From Sisyra terminalis (lineage: Eukaryota > Arthropoda > Insecta > Neuroptera > Sisyridae), in NCBI GenBank assembly GCA_958496175.1, contig OY292277.1, positions 27,571,282 to 27,635,281 of the forward strand: a stretch of 64,000 nucleotides of DNA. The letters run 5' to 3'. Position numbers and translations under genes: made by a program. This document shows, piece by piece, positions 23,504 to 35,793 of the stretch; position 1 is the stretch's first letter, and the number at the start of each line of letters is the position of its first letter. The notes beneath the pieces were generated by a model. The model ran no database searches. It had not been told where the DNA came from and saw only the letters and a list, made by a program, of their open reading frames with translations.

Positions 23504-26500
23504 ATGGATTTAATAGCAGCCCAAACAGTCGTTCTGGAAACGTTGCAAAAAGCCTCCAGCCAAAATCCCGACATCCTCAAACCAGCCGAACAAAAGTTAC
23601 GCGAGTGGGAAACTCAACCCGGCTTTTACACTATTTTATTTGTTAGTTTTATTTTATAAATCCCTTCAAAAATTACTAACTTTAATACATTTTCTGTTTT
23701 AGAATGTTGTCTCAAATCATGGGATTGACAGTAATGTTAGATGGATGGCTGTATTATATTTTAAAAATGGGATTGATAAATATTGGCGGAAAAATGCACC
23801 CAAGTAAGATATCTATCATTAATAAGGTCCAAGAAAAAAAACTTATATTTAGATGTTTTGGTTCGATAGTAAGCTCTGGTTATTGTAGCTCTTCTTTGGA
23901 CTCATGTCCCTTTCTGCGTCGTAAAAATTGGCAACGTTTCATTTTTTATTTTATTTTTAATCTAATTCGCGATGTTTTTGTTGTTTCAATTCTAATATCG
24001 TATAATATTCTCTTTTATCGCTAAATTGTCCTTATGGTCTGATTTATTCGCGAATTAAGTTAAAAACAAAGTAGGGCTCAAGTCCCTTTTAGCACAGTCA
24101 AATCTGACAACGTTGCATTTTCTATTTTGTTTTTTATTCTATTCGCGATTTTTTTGTTAATTCAATTTCTAATATGGTATATTTTTTTCTTTTGTGGCTA
24201 AATTTTCATTAAAGGCTAATTTATTCGCGAATTAAATTAAAAACAAAGTAGAAAATGCAACGTTGTCATATTTGACTGTGTTAAAAAGGACTTGAGTCCA
24301 AAATAAAAAATAAAACGTAACCTGATACTGATGTCGTTAAAGGACAGTTTGCTTTTATTTGTAATCTACATCTATGATGGAACAACTTCATCTAAGCCTT
24401 AATTAAGTAAAATTCTAAAGTTATAAAAACTGTATTCACACAAATAAAATTCATTCTCACGTCTCAGAAACCAAAAGAAAATAATTCAATAATTAAAGTT
24501 TTTCGCAAATACATGATTAATACAAAATCAATTTTGTTGCTTAAGTTAAAACTAGTTACTATATTTTCAAAAAAAAAAATGGTTTACGTCCCTTTTAGAA
24601 CCGTCAAATCTGGCAACGTTGCATTTTCTATTTTTTTTATTCTATTCGGGATTTTTTTTTTTGTTAATTCAATTCTAATAATTTTCTCTTTTATTGCCAA
24701 ATTTATATTTTGGACCGATTTTTCCGCGAATTAACGTAATCTTGTGAGGTATTGTTGGATGGCTCTTTAAAAATTGATAAATAAATTATATACCGATTTT
24801 TTATTTAAATTAGTAATTGATAATATAATACATCTTAAGGTGTAAAATATTGTTTTTGAAATATGAACTATTTTTAGTGTGGAAAATTGAACAGTTTTTA
24901 CGCGACAGAATGCCCAAAGTTTACGGTAATTTGAAATCAATTCTATTTGCATTTCTGTGAAAGAAGTTTTAATTAAAAGTGAAATTGATTTTTTTTTTGC
25001 ATTAAAACAATTTTCGTTACAACAGATTTGTGATTCGTTAATGTGAAACAATTTCGTAAAAAATAAAAATTTGAAAATAAATTTGAGGGAAAAAATTTCA
25101 ATGTAAACTATTTGTGAACTTTATTTTGTTTTAGTGCAATTTCTGAAGAAGAAAAAGTCGCTCTTCGTCAAGGACTTGTTTCAAATTTTCACGAGCCCGT
25201 TAATCAAATAGCTCTTCAATTGGCGGTTCTTGTCTCCAAGGTGGCGCGTTATGATTGTCCTCGTGAATGGCCACAACTAGTTCCGACCCTTTTATCGGCT
25301 GTCGAAAGTAACGACTCCTTAACTCAACATCGAGCCCTTCTCATGTTGCATCATGTAATGAAAACCTTATCATCGAAACGCCTGGCTGGTGACCGAAAGC
25401 TATTTCAAGACCTAACTGAAACCATTTACACTTATGTTTTGAACTTATGGAATAACTATACTGAACTTTTCCTACGACACATCGCACAAAACTCCGCCGT
25501 TGAAACGATCACGGAACACCTCGAAAAAGCCTTACTAACCCTGCGCGTTCTCCGCAAACTAACAGTACACGGTTTTAAAAAGCCACACGAATCCCAAGAC
25601 GTGATCAATTTCATGAACGTCGTCTTCGACCGAGCTCGTGCTACACTCGAATGTCGCAAACAATTACGTGGCAAAGGCATCTACCTCTTGGAACTGTGCG
25701 AAAAGTTTATCATCCACTTAACAAAAATCTTAACTGCCGTTCTTGAAACTCATCCCTTTTCCTACGTCAATTTTATCCAACCAACTCTTGAATTTTGTGT
25801 CTTTTATTTGTTCACCGCAGAAGGGTCGTACTTGCTCTACGAAAGATTCATAATTCAATGTTTTAATTTAATTAAAAGAATTCTTTTATGTGCCGAATAT
25901 AAACCGAACAAGATTTTGGAGATGACCAAAGACCCGGAAACGATTCGGGCGCATCACATCAAAATGAACTTCTTCCAGTCAAGTACTTTGGTGGAAATGT
26001 GTCGAAAGTTGGTTTCGCATTATTTTCTGCTTAAACAGGATGATCTGGAAATGTGGGACGCTGATCCAGAAACGTTCGCAACTGACGAAGGTGGAGAAAG
26101 CTGGAAATATAGTCTTAGGGTAAATAACTCAATAAAATGATATGAGAATGGTAGTTGAATCACAGATAAAAGTTTTCATACTATAATTCTTATAAAATAT
26201 AAATCTCTTATTTGCTCAGTGAACTGAATATCTTTATTTTATAATCTTTCATTAAGTTTATTATTGAAAAATAAGAGTTTTAATCAAGAATTTGGCAAGA
26301 AATAAAACGAAAAGTAAGATTTCTTTCGATATCTCGCTTAGTTTACGAGATTTCGATACTTAAAAATTTTAAAAAAATCCCTTTTATAGACGAATATTTC
26401 TAGATTTTTTCAAAGAGAAGGTAATTGTTAACAACCACGATTCCACCTATTTTTTTGCGCTAAAACACAAAAAGTTCAGGCGTGAAGTCCCGGAAAAAGT

Positions 26501-29500
26501 TGTGAAAAGGAAAGGAGGGGCTGAGACCCCAAATTTCAAACAAAATTATATTTTAATATTTGAGATGTTTATTTAATATTAGATAGACCCAATAAACCTT
26601 TTTTATATCAAGGTTATTGTATGATTTGGGAATTTGTTTCAATTTTTAAGAATCGGTATCTCATAAACTAAGCAAGATATCCAAAATATCGAAAAAAAAA
26701 TATTTTTTTTCGGTTTATTCGTCCAGATTTATAAAGAGCCCGTCTTCAAATCATGTCGCCGTACAAACCGTAATCTTGCCAAATTCTTCATTATAATCCT
26801 CATTTTTTGCAATAAAGGGGCATCCATTAATTACGTGAGTCGTCAAAAGAGGGGTCGAGCAAAATCTCACACAACCTCACATGAGGGAGAGGATGATCTT
26901 GGTGAATATCACGTATTTTTTTAAAAATTGTTCTTTTAAATTTGCTCAAAACTCATTTCATTTCAAGTATGCATTTAAAAAATCTTACGTGATATAAGGG
27001 GACGGGGTTGAGCAAAACCTCATACAATCTTATTAAGGGGGGAGAGTGGGTCGAGAAATAGCTAAAATTTTCTCATGTAATTAATAGATGCCCCTTAATA
27101 AACTTAGGGAAAAATAATTTCGAAGAAAATAAAGGAGAATGCAATTAATTACTTAGCAAATACAAATATTCATTTTTAAAATTACGCTTCTTATTGAAAG
27201 TAAAATGATAAAATAAACTTCGAAAATATTTCGATGTCTTCCGATTTACTTGTAAACTACAAATGTTTGGCACTGATGTTCCAACACCTCTTGTATAGTT
27301 ATTTTGTACAATTTTTTTAGCTATAGAAAAGTCCTAATAAGGAAAAAAAACAAGTGCCTAGGATTGAATTACCATTCTGATCGCTTTTCAAATATTAATT
27401 TTAACAAAATTTAATTTCAGCCGAGTACCGAAGCCGTATTTGTAACATTATTCCATGAATTTAGTTCTATTTTAACACCGGTTTTATTAGAAATGATCAA
27501 TGCTACCAGTGGTCTAGTGCAACCCTCGGACTTGGCCGCTATATTGCAAAAAGATGCGATTTACAGTGCAGCTGGACTTGCAGCCTATGAATTAATAGAT
27601 GAAGTAAATTTTTCATATTTTTTTAATTTCTAAAAATATAGCGAAAACAAATTTCAGATAAACTTCGATCAATGGTTTTCGACGACATTAACGCAAGAAT
27701 TGAAAGTGAAGGACAATAATTATCGAATAATTCGTCGTCGAGTCGCATGGCTCATTGGAATTTGGACGAACATCAAACTCTCAGCGGAATTGTGGCCTTC
27801 ATTGTATGATACTTTGTTGCAACTATTGCAGCCTGACGAAGACATGGCAGTGCGTTTGGCCGCTTCGAGTACATTGAGACGAGCCATCAATGACTTTGAC
27901 TTCGATGGAGAACAATTTTTCACATATTTGGAACCCACGTTTGGTTTACTTTTTAATTTGTTGAAGGAAGCCCATGAATGTGATACAAAAGTAAGTTGAT
28001 TATTTTGTTAACGCAATAACTATTTTTTCTAAACTTCCTGTAAAGTTCCACTTCTATACTAGCAGTTACTATAAAATGACCCTCAGATCTTTTAAATTTA
28101 GAATAATTGATTAAATTTGAAAAATTCCGAAAAGTAATTTAAATTTAAAGAACTAATAATTGGAAAAAATTACAAAGACATAAAGCTTTTGTAAGCACAA
28201 AAAAAAAGTTTTTTTTTAATTTCTAATTTTATTTTTCAATTATTCTTATTGATTTATTTTTTTCAGATGCACGTCTTAAATGTATTATCGCTGCTTGTGG
28301 AACGAATCGGTTCATACATTCGACCTTATGCCGATTCTTTGGTTGCCTATTTGCCCTTGTTGTGGATTGAATCAGAAGAACATAATATGTTACGATGTGC
28401 CATTGTGTCCACGTTGGTTCATCTGGTAAAAGCTTTGGGTGTCGCAAGTGTTGGTCTCAGTGAATTTCTTTTACCTGTCATTCGTTTGGGAACCGACGTG
28501 AATCAGGATGCCATTGTATATTTACTCGAAGACTGTCTGGAACTGTGGTTAGCCGTTTTGGAAAACTCGACTATGGTGACGGAAGACCTTATGCAACTTT
28601 TCAATAATATGCATGTTCTAATAGGTAGTTATTATGAATATTTACTTATTTCTTAGGGAAAATTGAAAATATGAATCACATAATTTTTTATGGTTCCGTA
28701 CGTCTGTACAATGGAGCCCTACTAAAATGACACTTGTCTCTTATTATTACTGATACTTAATACAGACCTCCTAATTAAAAAATGGCGATACAGTTGTTCC
28801 GTGAAAAAAAATGTTAAGGTATAAAAAGACGCCAATTAAAATTTAAACTCTCTATTGTAATATTAAGAAGTTTCGCGACGCGCTTTTTTTATTGAAGTTA
28901 TACTTCTTTAGCGGCGTTATGAAAAAATGATCAAACTGAATTTCTAATAATATATGGCGCCGTTTCTACAGTATTTTTATACAGTATACATAATTTTTAG
29001 AAGCTTTTATTCCACAAATCTATAGTATAAATACGATGAGAAATTTTATTTTTGCTTCTTCTGATTTTTACAATTAGCCGTCAGTGTGTCATACAAAAAA
29101 TGTAGAAACATGCTATAGAGTATTGAACATAACACCCCCGTCTTTAAATCTTAGTCCAGTATTTAATAATACTGGCGCCAAAACATTCTATTGTATCATT
29201 TTGAATTATTTTTTTCAATACTTAGTAATCTTTTTCTCGTATCTTCTGATCTGTTATCGAACGTGAATGCAATCAATGTCATTGGACTAATTAGCATTTT
29301 TTTCTTTGTAGACAGTTCGACAGAAAATCTTCGTTTATGTTTATCGATAATTCAAGCGTATGTTATACTGACTCCAGAACAGACGATAATGTTACATGGA
29401 CCTCCAATTATCAACGTTTTGGATTCAATTTTGGGCGATATGCGCTCTGAGGGAGTTGTTATGGTAATGCGGCTTATTGAGACATGTCTACGAGCCGCAC

Positions 29501-31280
29501 CTACTTTAGCAGTCGACATCATCAAACCAATGCTTCCAAGAATTTTCGAGTAAACCATTTCCACATTCTTTCTATTCGATTTATTTTATTTTTTTTATTT
29601 TTAGAGCAATTCATCGTGGGGAAGACTTAATGATGGTGATGTCAGTGAATTTGTCTGTGATTTCTCGCGTTCTCCTCATTTCGCCCGAGGCGTTTAGTGC
29701 CGGTGTAGCGCAATTAGCGCAAGGTTTAGATGCACAGCCGGATTTGGTTTTGCGGCAGATAATCGATGTATGGATTCGAAGAATGCCGCAAGTTTCACAG
29801 TTAGAGCGTGAAAAGTTGCTTGCGTTAGCATTTTGTTCGTTGTTAACCGCGCAAAGTCGGCCGGTATTAGAATGTTTTGCCGGAATTGTTTCCAATGTAG
29901 TCGAAGCGTTGAACGATGTGCTGCGAACTGACGATATGGGGGTTGTTATTGACTCGCTTATGCTACTCGAAAATGTTAGTCCCAATGCATTTCACGACGA
30001 AGTTGACTACGAAACAGAGCACGACCACCGTCGCAAACAATTAACAGCTAGTGATCCCGTTCACAATATACAACTCAAGGATTTCTTCCACACGCACGTA
30101 AGTATCATTTTCATTAAAGGACATAGGACGATAAGTATAGTGAATCGACCCCAGAAAGGTATTTGGTTCATAATTTCAGAGTATGTCGGTACTATTAAGA
30201 TAATTAAATCGGCAAGTTTCAGATATGTATTACTGTTTCTTTAAAAATCGACAAAAAGCTGGAAATCAGAAAAAAAAAATACTCAGAAACTTGGAAATCG
30301 ATTTATTTGAATTTTGGATATGTTATAGGGGCTGATGGTAGCTTATAGAAAAAAAATTAAGAGCTTTATCGGTTTATAAGATCCTTGAAAAAAGAGAGCT
30401 TTTTCTTTTAATTTTTAACCATGATACAATTTTGGTACAATTACGAAACTATTTTTCTCGAATTCCCCATCCAATTTCCTTTAAAGTTATGAGTTTTTTA
30501 AATTTTAAAAAACGGTATGCCATATTGAAAAAAATTAAAAACTGATTTTATTTAATAAACAGAAACATAGCTTACTCGATTACTATACGAGTGCAAATAA
30601 CAGAAAATATTAAGAAAAATAATATGAAAACAGTTGTTTTTAAGTAAATGGATTCAATCATTAATATAAAAATTATTTGGTACTATTATGATTAAGACAG
30701 CCTTAAGTGTTATTTAAGATATCTAAGTTATCTAAGATTGCTATGCTTTTAAGATTGCAGGTTGTAATATATTTATAATATATAATAATAATTGGATGGG
30801 GAATTCGAAAAAAATAGTTTCGTAATTGTACCAAAACTGTATCATGGTTAAAAATTAAAAGAAAAAGCTCTCTTTTTTCAAGAATCTTATTAACCGATAT
30901 ATCAACCGATCAGCCCCTATAACATATCCAAAATTCAAATAAATCGATTTACAAGTTTCTGAGTAATTTTTTTTCTGATTTCCAGCTTTTTGTCGATTTT
31001 TGAAGAAACGGTAATACATATCTGAAACTTGCCGATTTAATTATCTTAATAGTGCCGACGTACTCTGAAATTATGAACCAAATATCCTTCTGGGGCCGAT
31101 TCACTATACTTATCGTCCTATATCCTTTTATAAAATGAGTACAAAAAAAAACTTATTTAAATATTTTCATTGCAGCTTTTGAATTTAGAACAACAAGTTG
31201 GGCCTGAACAATTCCAAATACTACTTCAAACCTTAGACGAAGATATTCGTAGCCAATTACGCGATCATTTGGGAATTTGA
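23504..31280 (+). CDS. IPO11: Importin-11 (importin-beta family nuclear import receptor)
   Basis: Nine exons (23504-23641, 23703-23803, 25135-26119, 27421-27603, 27658-27990, 28267-28624, 29312-29549, 29605-30097, 31176-31280) encode 977 residues, the length expected for importin-11. The protein carries cargo such as ubiquitin-conjugating enzymes and ribosomal protein L12 through nuclear pores with RanGTP (family knowledge). Landmarks: the start MDLIAAQTVVLETLQKA, KPAEQKLREWETQPGFY in the importin-beta N-terminal region, HRALLMLHHVMKTL, RKLTVHGF, MEFF-type FFQSSTLVEMCRKLVSHYFL, YLPLLWIESEEHNMLRCAI, and the terminal DPVHNIQLKDFF. All phases agree. Introns 2, 3 and 8 carry mobile elements. The promoter region abuts the hAT element, whose right end is 239 bp upstream of the ATG. 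In flies the orthologue is Ranbp11. Confidence 0.97.
23898..24074. mobile_element. MITE family A, left part only
   Basis: Starts GGACTCATGTCCC and keeps the TTCTAATATCGTATAATATTC centre. Its right arm is replaced at 24075 by a second copy. It lies in importin-11 intron 2. Confidence 0.65.
24075..24299. mobile_element. MITE family A, full copy inserted into another copy
   Basis: GGCTCAAGTCCC at the left is mirrored by GGACTTGAGTCC at the right, with GCAACGTTG blocks in both arms. Its left neighbour is a truncated copy of the same family, so one copy probably inserted into the other. It lies in importin-11 intron 2. Confidence 0.75.
24589..24735. mobile_element. MITE family A, partial
   Basis: Contains the CGTCCCTTTTAGAACCGTCA left-arm block, GGCAACGTTGCATTTTCTA, the centre with TTCTCTTTTATTGCC, and ends near CCGCGAATTAACG. 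The right arm is missing. It is the third family member in importin-11 intron 2. Confidence 0.65.
26262..26813. mobile_element. Foldback-like element in importin-11 intron 3
   Basis: AATCAAGAATTTGGCAAGA near the left end is mirrored by TCTTGCCAAATTCTTC near the right. Further in, GATATCTCGCTTAGTTTACG is mirrored by a CATAAACTAAGCAAGATATC stretch. The long imperfect arms are separated by a short centre. It directly abuts the family B element that follows. Confidence 0.6.
26817..27094. mobile_element. MITE family B, copy 2
   Basis: The ends GGGGCATCCATTAATTACG and TAATTAATAGATGCCCC are inverted repeats. The interior repeats the G-rich and AGCAAAATC pattern of the copy at 925-1228. It lies in importin-11 intron 3. 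Confidence 0.7.
30114..31131. mobile_element. Foldback element, about 1 kb, in importin-11 intron 8
   Basis: Arms of roughly 340-370 bp (about 30114-30480 and 30793-31131) are inverted copies of each other, e.g. GGACATAGGACGATAAGTAT and the mirrored ATACTTATCGTCCTATATCC. The loop is AT-rich and about 310 bp. It fills almost the whole intron, between a normal donor and acceptor. An inner block (CATGATACAATTTTGGTAC) is shared with the foldback at 36308-36855. Confidence 0.8.
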
Positions 31281-32361
31281 AAACTATAACATTCCGTGTA
31301 AATGAATGCAGTTAACAAGATAAAAATATTTATAGTTTTCTGACTTATCTGACACTAACAAATTATAATCTGTTATCCTTGTAACACTTTTCATTTTTAT
31401 AATTTTTGAAAGATATTAAAAAGTTGTTAATGGGATGTTACTATAAATAAAATAAACTATTTACATACACATTAAATGAGAACCAAGCGATATTTCGAGA
31501 CCTTTTTTCCTAATATTAAATTAAATACTTCTTTCCTGAGAATCTACGACTGTGACGTTTTTCTTTCATGCATTAGTAAAGATTTGTAAATATCGGAATT
31601 GCGATATATTACGTCTATTACGTACTCCGTACAAAATTTAGTCTAACCGGTAACCATTAAAATGAAATATATTAGAAAGTTATAATCGTTATAACGAATA
31701 GAGGAGTAGGGGCGTATTTTAGTATCTTTTTTTTTTTTGTAATTAAGTTTGAAGATTTAAAAAATCCGGCATTTCTCAACCTATTCCACCTATTCAAATA
31801 TCATGGACACGGGCTACCGACTCCAATGTTAAAGCTGTCCTTAGAAGACGGACAGAGAATATCCCACCACCTTGGTGTCCTATAACATTTTACTAGAGCG
31901 GTTTCACTATTTCATATGATTTCATACATTTTTGCAGACTAGTGCATAATACGAAACAAACATATCATAGAATTGGTGGGATATTTAAGGTTTTTATCTT
32001 TGCTAACTTTTAAAATGAAAAAAATATGAGACAAGTTCATTCTGAGAATATAGATACGAAAATAAAAGAAGAAATGGTTTACAAGTATAATGTTTTTTTT
32101 ATTATTCATAAAAATTTGTACATTTATTATTTTGTTTTGTTTTTTTGTTTCACACAATATTTACAACTTTTTTAAACACACCTAAATTAATTATTTACAT
32201 TACTTTCAAATTCAGAAATTACATATAATATAATAATCAACTAATGTTTCGTTATAATATCAAAACTTTTTCAACTAAAAATGATTACTACATTATATGT
32301 TATCCTTAACATTAACCAGTATTAGGTATTTTTGGCCCAAATATATAAATATATCTTAAAA

Positions 32362-32511
32362 CAGCTCATGTCTCTTTTAGCGACGACATTATCTGGCAAC
32401 GTTTTATTTTCTACTTTGTTTTTAATTTAACTCGCGACTTTTTTGTTTAATCAATTCTAATATCGTATAATTTTCTCTTTTATTGCTAAATTTTCCTTAT
32501 GGTCTGGCTTA
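32362..32511. mobile_element. MITE family A, left part
   Basis: AGCTCATGTCTCTTTTAGCG, then TCTGGCAACGTTTTATTTTC and the ATATCGTATAATTTTCTC centre. The right arm is lost into an AT-rich stretch. Confidence 0.65.
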
Positions 32512-33524
32512 TTAATATTAATATTATTAATGAATGTTAATACTAATTAATATTAATCATTTTCAATAATTACCAGTTATTATAAATATTATACATCATA
32601 ATTAAAAATAATGATATACCAGTTCAAAAAGTATATAAAAATTATTTGTCCAATTTTCTTTAAAAATGAATTATTTTACAGTTATCTAGATGTGGCACTG
32701 AAAAATACCTTGTTCATAGACAATAATGATAAAATTGAACATTTAATCTTAATATTTTTAAAAATTATAAACTATTATTTTGTTTTACATACTATAGCAT
32801 GTTAAATGCTACTTTTTTGATGTCATAAGCTTAATATACTTATGCATACATTTGTTATTGTTCCCCCGAAACAAACTTATAATACACCTAAGTTATATAT
32901 TTATTTCTGCTTTTTATTTTTTTATGACCTTAACAATGGTCTAATCGATTATTCGAATACAAAGAATAATCTTTAATTAGTATTTGCACACAACAATGTT
33001 TTTGACTTGGTGAATTTTTGCTAGTAATCAAACAATACAATTGCTTTCAGAAATATAGATTGATAAAATATAATCAGAATTATAGATTGTAATTCATAAA
33101 TTTATTTTATTCATTGTATTCTTTAAAATAAAATAGTATTTTGAGTGTTTGAGTTGAAAAAGTGTACTTTTCTCCAAAACTTTCAAACTTTAGTTTATTT
33201 TCAACTTCGTCAGGAAATTTATGAAATATATTTTCAATTAGTTATTAATTCACAAGTCTTTATTACAAAAATTACCCGTTGAAGTTAAAACTCTAGTAAA
33301 CTGATATTATTTATATGATTATTTAAATTCAAATATTTTTAAATTCGAAATAATATGTCAAACTTTATAAAAATTTACAAAGCGTTTTAAGAACAAGTTC
33401 AGATTCTTCATCGACTTTTTTAGTGTCTATTACTTATATCTATAAACTTTCATGAATGAAATTTAATTGATCATTTTTGCAAAACAAAAGTCGTTAAGAT
33501 GTCATAAAAATTAATGTCAATAAA

Positions 33525-34222
33525 ATTATAGATGTTTTTATTTATTTCCCATCTTTATCAAAGTAAACATTACTCAACCAGCTACACACTCCCTTCAAAT
33601 CCGAAACGTAGTCGATTGAATGTATTGATTTTCATCGATGTTCGACTGCTTTTTGGTTTCCACATAATAAAATCATTTTCCGCTACTGCATCTGTTGAAA
33701 AATATTGTATAAATTTTATTATTCGATCTAAAGAAAGAAAAAATACAACTAGCAGTTGTATAATGGCTTTAAACTCGAATGTGATGATTAAGTTACAATG
33801 GAAAAATGATATTCGTATGATTAGTGTTTATTCATTAAGACTAAGAGACGGTATTTCCTTTTATGGATGGATAGACCACATCCTTAAGATAGCTAATCTA
33901 TAGAATAAAATTTATCTGTTAGATTTCTACATATATTATTATTCTTAAGTGCAAAAATATTTTTTTTACTCTCCAGATAAATCCTTGTATATTTTATATA
34001 AATGACTTTCAATAAAATTAGATATTTACATTTATTTCCCATGTTTGTCGCCGTAAACTTTACTCAGCTAGGTAGGCCAGACAGAACTCCTTTCAAATCC
34101 CAGACGTAGTCGATTGGATCAATTGCATTTCCCTTCATTTTCCAGTTTTTTGTATAAGTTGTTTGTCATTAAGGATTTTTCTTATGCCGCCTTTATATCT
34201 GTTGAAAATTATTGTTAGAATT
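33525..34222 (-). pseudogene. Two diverged copies of a possible terminal exon, direct repeat
   Basis: Segments 33525-33712 and 34015-34222 (minus strand) align, both starting after an ATTTTTCAACAG acceptor-like tract. In one frame the first reads SIDYVSDLKGVCSWLSNVYF then DKDGK and a stop. The second reads IDYVWDLKGVLSGLPS and a stop, with a frame change relative to the first. Upstream frames are interrupted. Together they look like decayed duplicates of a last coding exon of an unknown gene. They could instead be a non-coding repeat. Confidence 0.3.
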
Positions 34223-34854
34223 TTAAGCGATCAATAAAAAAAATACAAAATAATTCCTACTTTTACAATTACTTCAAATTCTGAAGTTATAACGATTTAA
34301 CTGCAAAAATCAAATGGTTTTTGTAGTTATTGTTCAATACTTAAGTAATTTAAATATTGCTAATATTTAAAGCAGAAATTTAAGTTAATGTTTTATTTTT
34401 TTAGTTATTGAATTTTGAGAATAAAGAGGACTTACAAAAAAATCTAAACATTAATATTTAAAACATTTACAGTTTTGCGTTTTATGATATTTTATTCCAG
34501 ACGTATGAACTCATTCAGCTCAACAGAAATATTTTTATTTTGTGATTTCAAAATCTGGTTAAATATTCAACCCTACATCGATTAATCAACAAAATTTTAA
34601 AAGTTGAATTTTCCGAAATTTTCTTTTGTCAATCTATAGGAAATCGTTCGTAGGTTTGCTACAAAATAGTTTATTTACATTAATTAAACCAATTAAATAA
34701 TTACGAAAATTTAAAAGCAAAAATAAAGGAAAATTTAGAAAAATGTATTTCAATAAAAAAAAAAAAAACAACCAGAAAAATTACCAGAACCTCACCTCCA
34801 AAACAAGAAAAGAAATCGAAAAAACAAGGCATTTATAAAAATTTAATTTTTCGT

Positions 34855-35120
34855 AACATTTATTTTCACAAATTTTCAAATATTAACAAAAATTGAAACA
34901 TCATTTATCACGCTTTTCACCCAAATATTTTCATCGTTTGTGAAAATCAACTTCTCCCACAGTAAGCTTTAAATTTTCAAACACAGTGTTATTTCCGAGT
35001 TTTAAATTCAAAAATTTATTGTGGGAAAAGTTGATTTTCACAAACGATGACAAAATTTGGGTGAAAAGAGTGTTCAATGATGTCTCGATATTTGTTTTTT
35101 GGAAAATTTTATTGCAATAA
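34855..35120. repeat. Inverted-repeat element, about 100-bp arms
   Basis: The left arm contains TTTTCACCCAAATATTTTCA and AAAATCAACTTCTCCCACA. The right arm contains the mirrored TGTGGGAAAAGTTGATTTTC and AAATTTGGGTGAAAAGAG. The loop is about 55 bp. It resembles a small foldback MITE. Confidence 0.65.
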
Positions 35121-35386
35121 ATACTTAGAAAAAAAAAAACTAAAAATTTCTTTTTTTATAGTTTTTTCGTTGGGGGAAGAGGTAACGTTAATTTTTCTTT
35201 AATTTTTGTTGTTGTTATGTTATTGAAAAATATTTTTCAATATTTTCCTGCATTTTTACCTTTCTACGTCGCTTAAAAATCAATTTTCCTAACATTTTTC
35301 TATATCAATGGTTAAATTATCAGTAATTATTAATAATAAATAATTAATTAATTAATTATTAATAAACTATTTTGTCATAAACCTCC

Positions 35387-35572
35387 ATGAACGATTTTCC
35401 ATCGATTGGCAAAGGAAAATTTCGAAAAATTCAAACTTTAAAATTTTGTTGGCTGATCGTTGTAGAGTTAATATTCAGTATAAATTCTAACGAATATTCT
35501 GACGAATATTTTAGCTTGAAAACGCAGTCAACCAAATCAGAGGGAAAAAGCGAAGGAAGATATAGTCAGTAT
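35387..35572 (+). CDS. Orphan first coding exon candidate with signal peptide or anchor
   Basis: A 62-codon stretch starts with ATG: a basic N terminus (MNDFPSIGKGKFRKIQTLKF), a hydrophobic core CWLIVVELIFSI, then a polar Ser/Glu/Lys/Tyr-rich segment ending GRYSQY. It stops at a good donor (TAT/GTAAGACA) in phase 0; unspliced, the frame runs eight codons more to a stop. The hydrophobic core could be a signal peptide or a type II anchor. No downstream exon could be linked to it. It may be the first exon of a gene with long introns, or chance. Confidence 0.28.
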
Positions 35573-35704
35573 GTAAGACAAAGATACGGAATGTATTAGT
35601 TCGTACTTGCTATCTACTTGTGTATGTATGCAAGTTTTTATTTACTATGTTTGTATGTATGTGTATCTCCAGACCAGGCGTCCGGGAGTGGGGGGTTTTA
35701 TTAT

Positions 35705-35793
35705 TTTTGTTTTTCCTCAATTTTTCTTTTTTTTCCAACAAGAGGATAAATCCCTCTTGTTGGAAAAAAAAGAAAAATTGAGGAAAAACAAAA
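35705..35793. repeat. Perfect 41-bp inverted repeat with 7-base loop
   Basis: 35705-35745 is the exact reverse complement of 35753-35793, with loop ATAAATC. The arm inner end is CCAACAAGAGG and the rest is pyrimidine-rich on the plus strand. A transcript would fold into a nearly 90-base hairpin. Confidence 0.85.

Noticed and set aside
29352..29985. Minus-strand open frames of 70-124 codons
   Set aside because: They are antisense to importin-11 exons, whose protein matches the family throughout.
33532..33903. 123-codon plus-strand frame as a gene
   Set aside because: It spans the duplicated minus-strand relic, has no motif, and the second copy of the repeat does not keep the frame.
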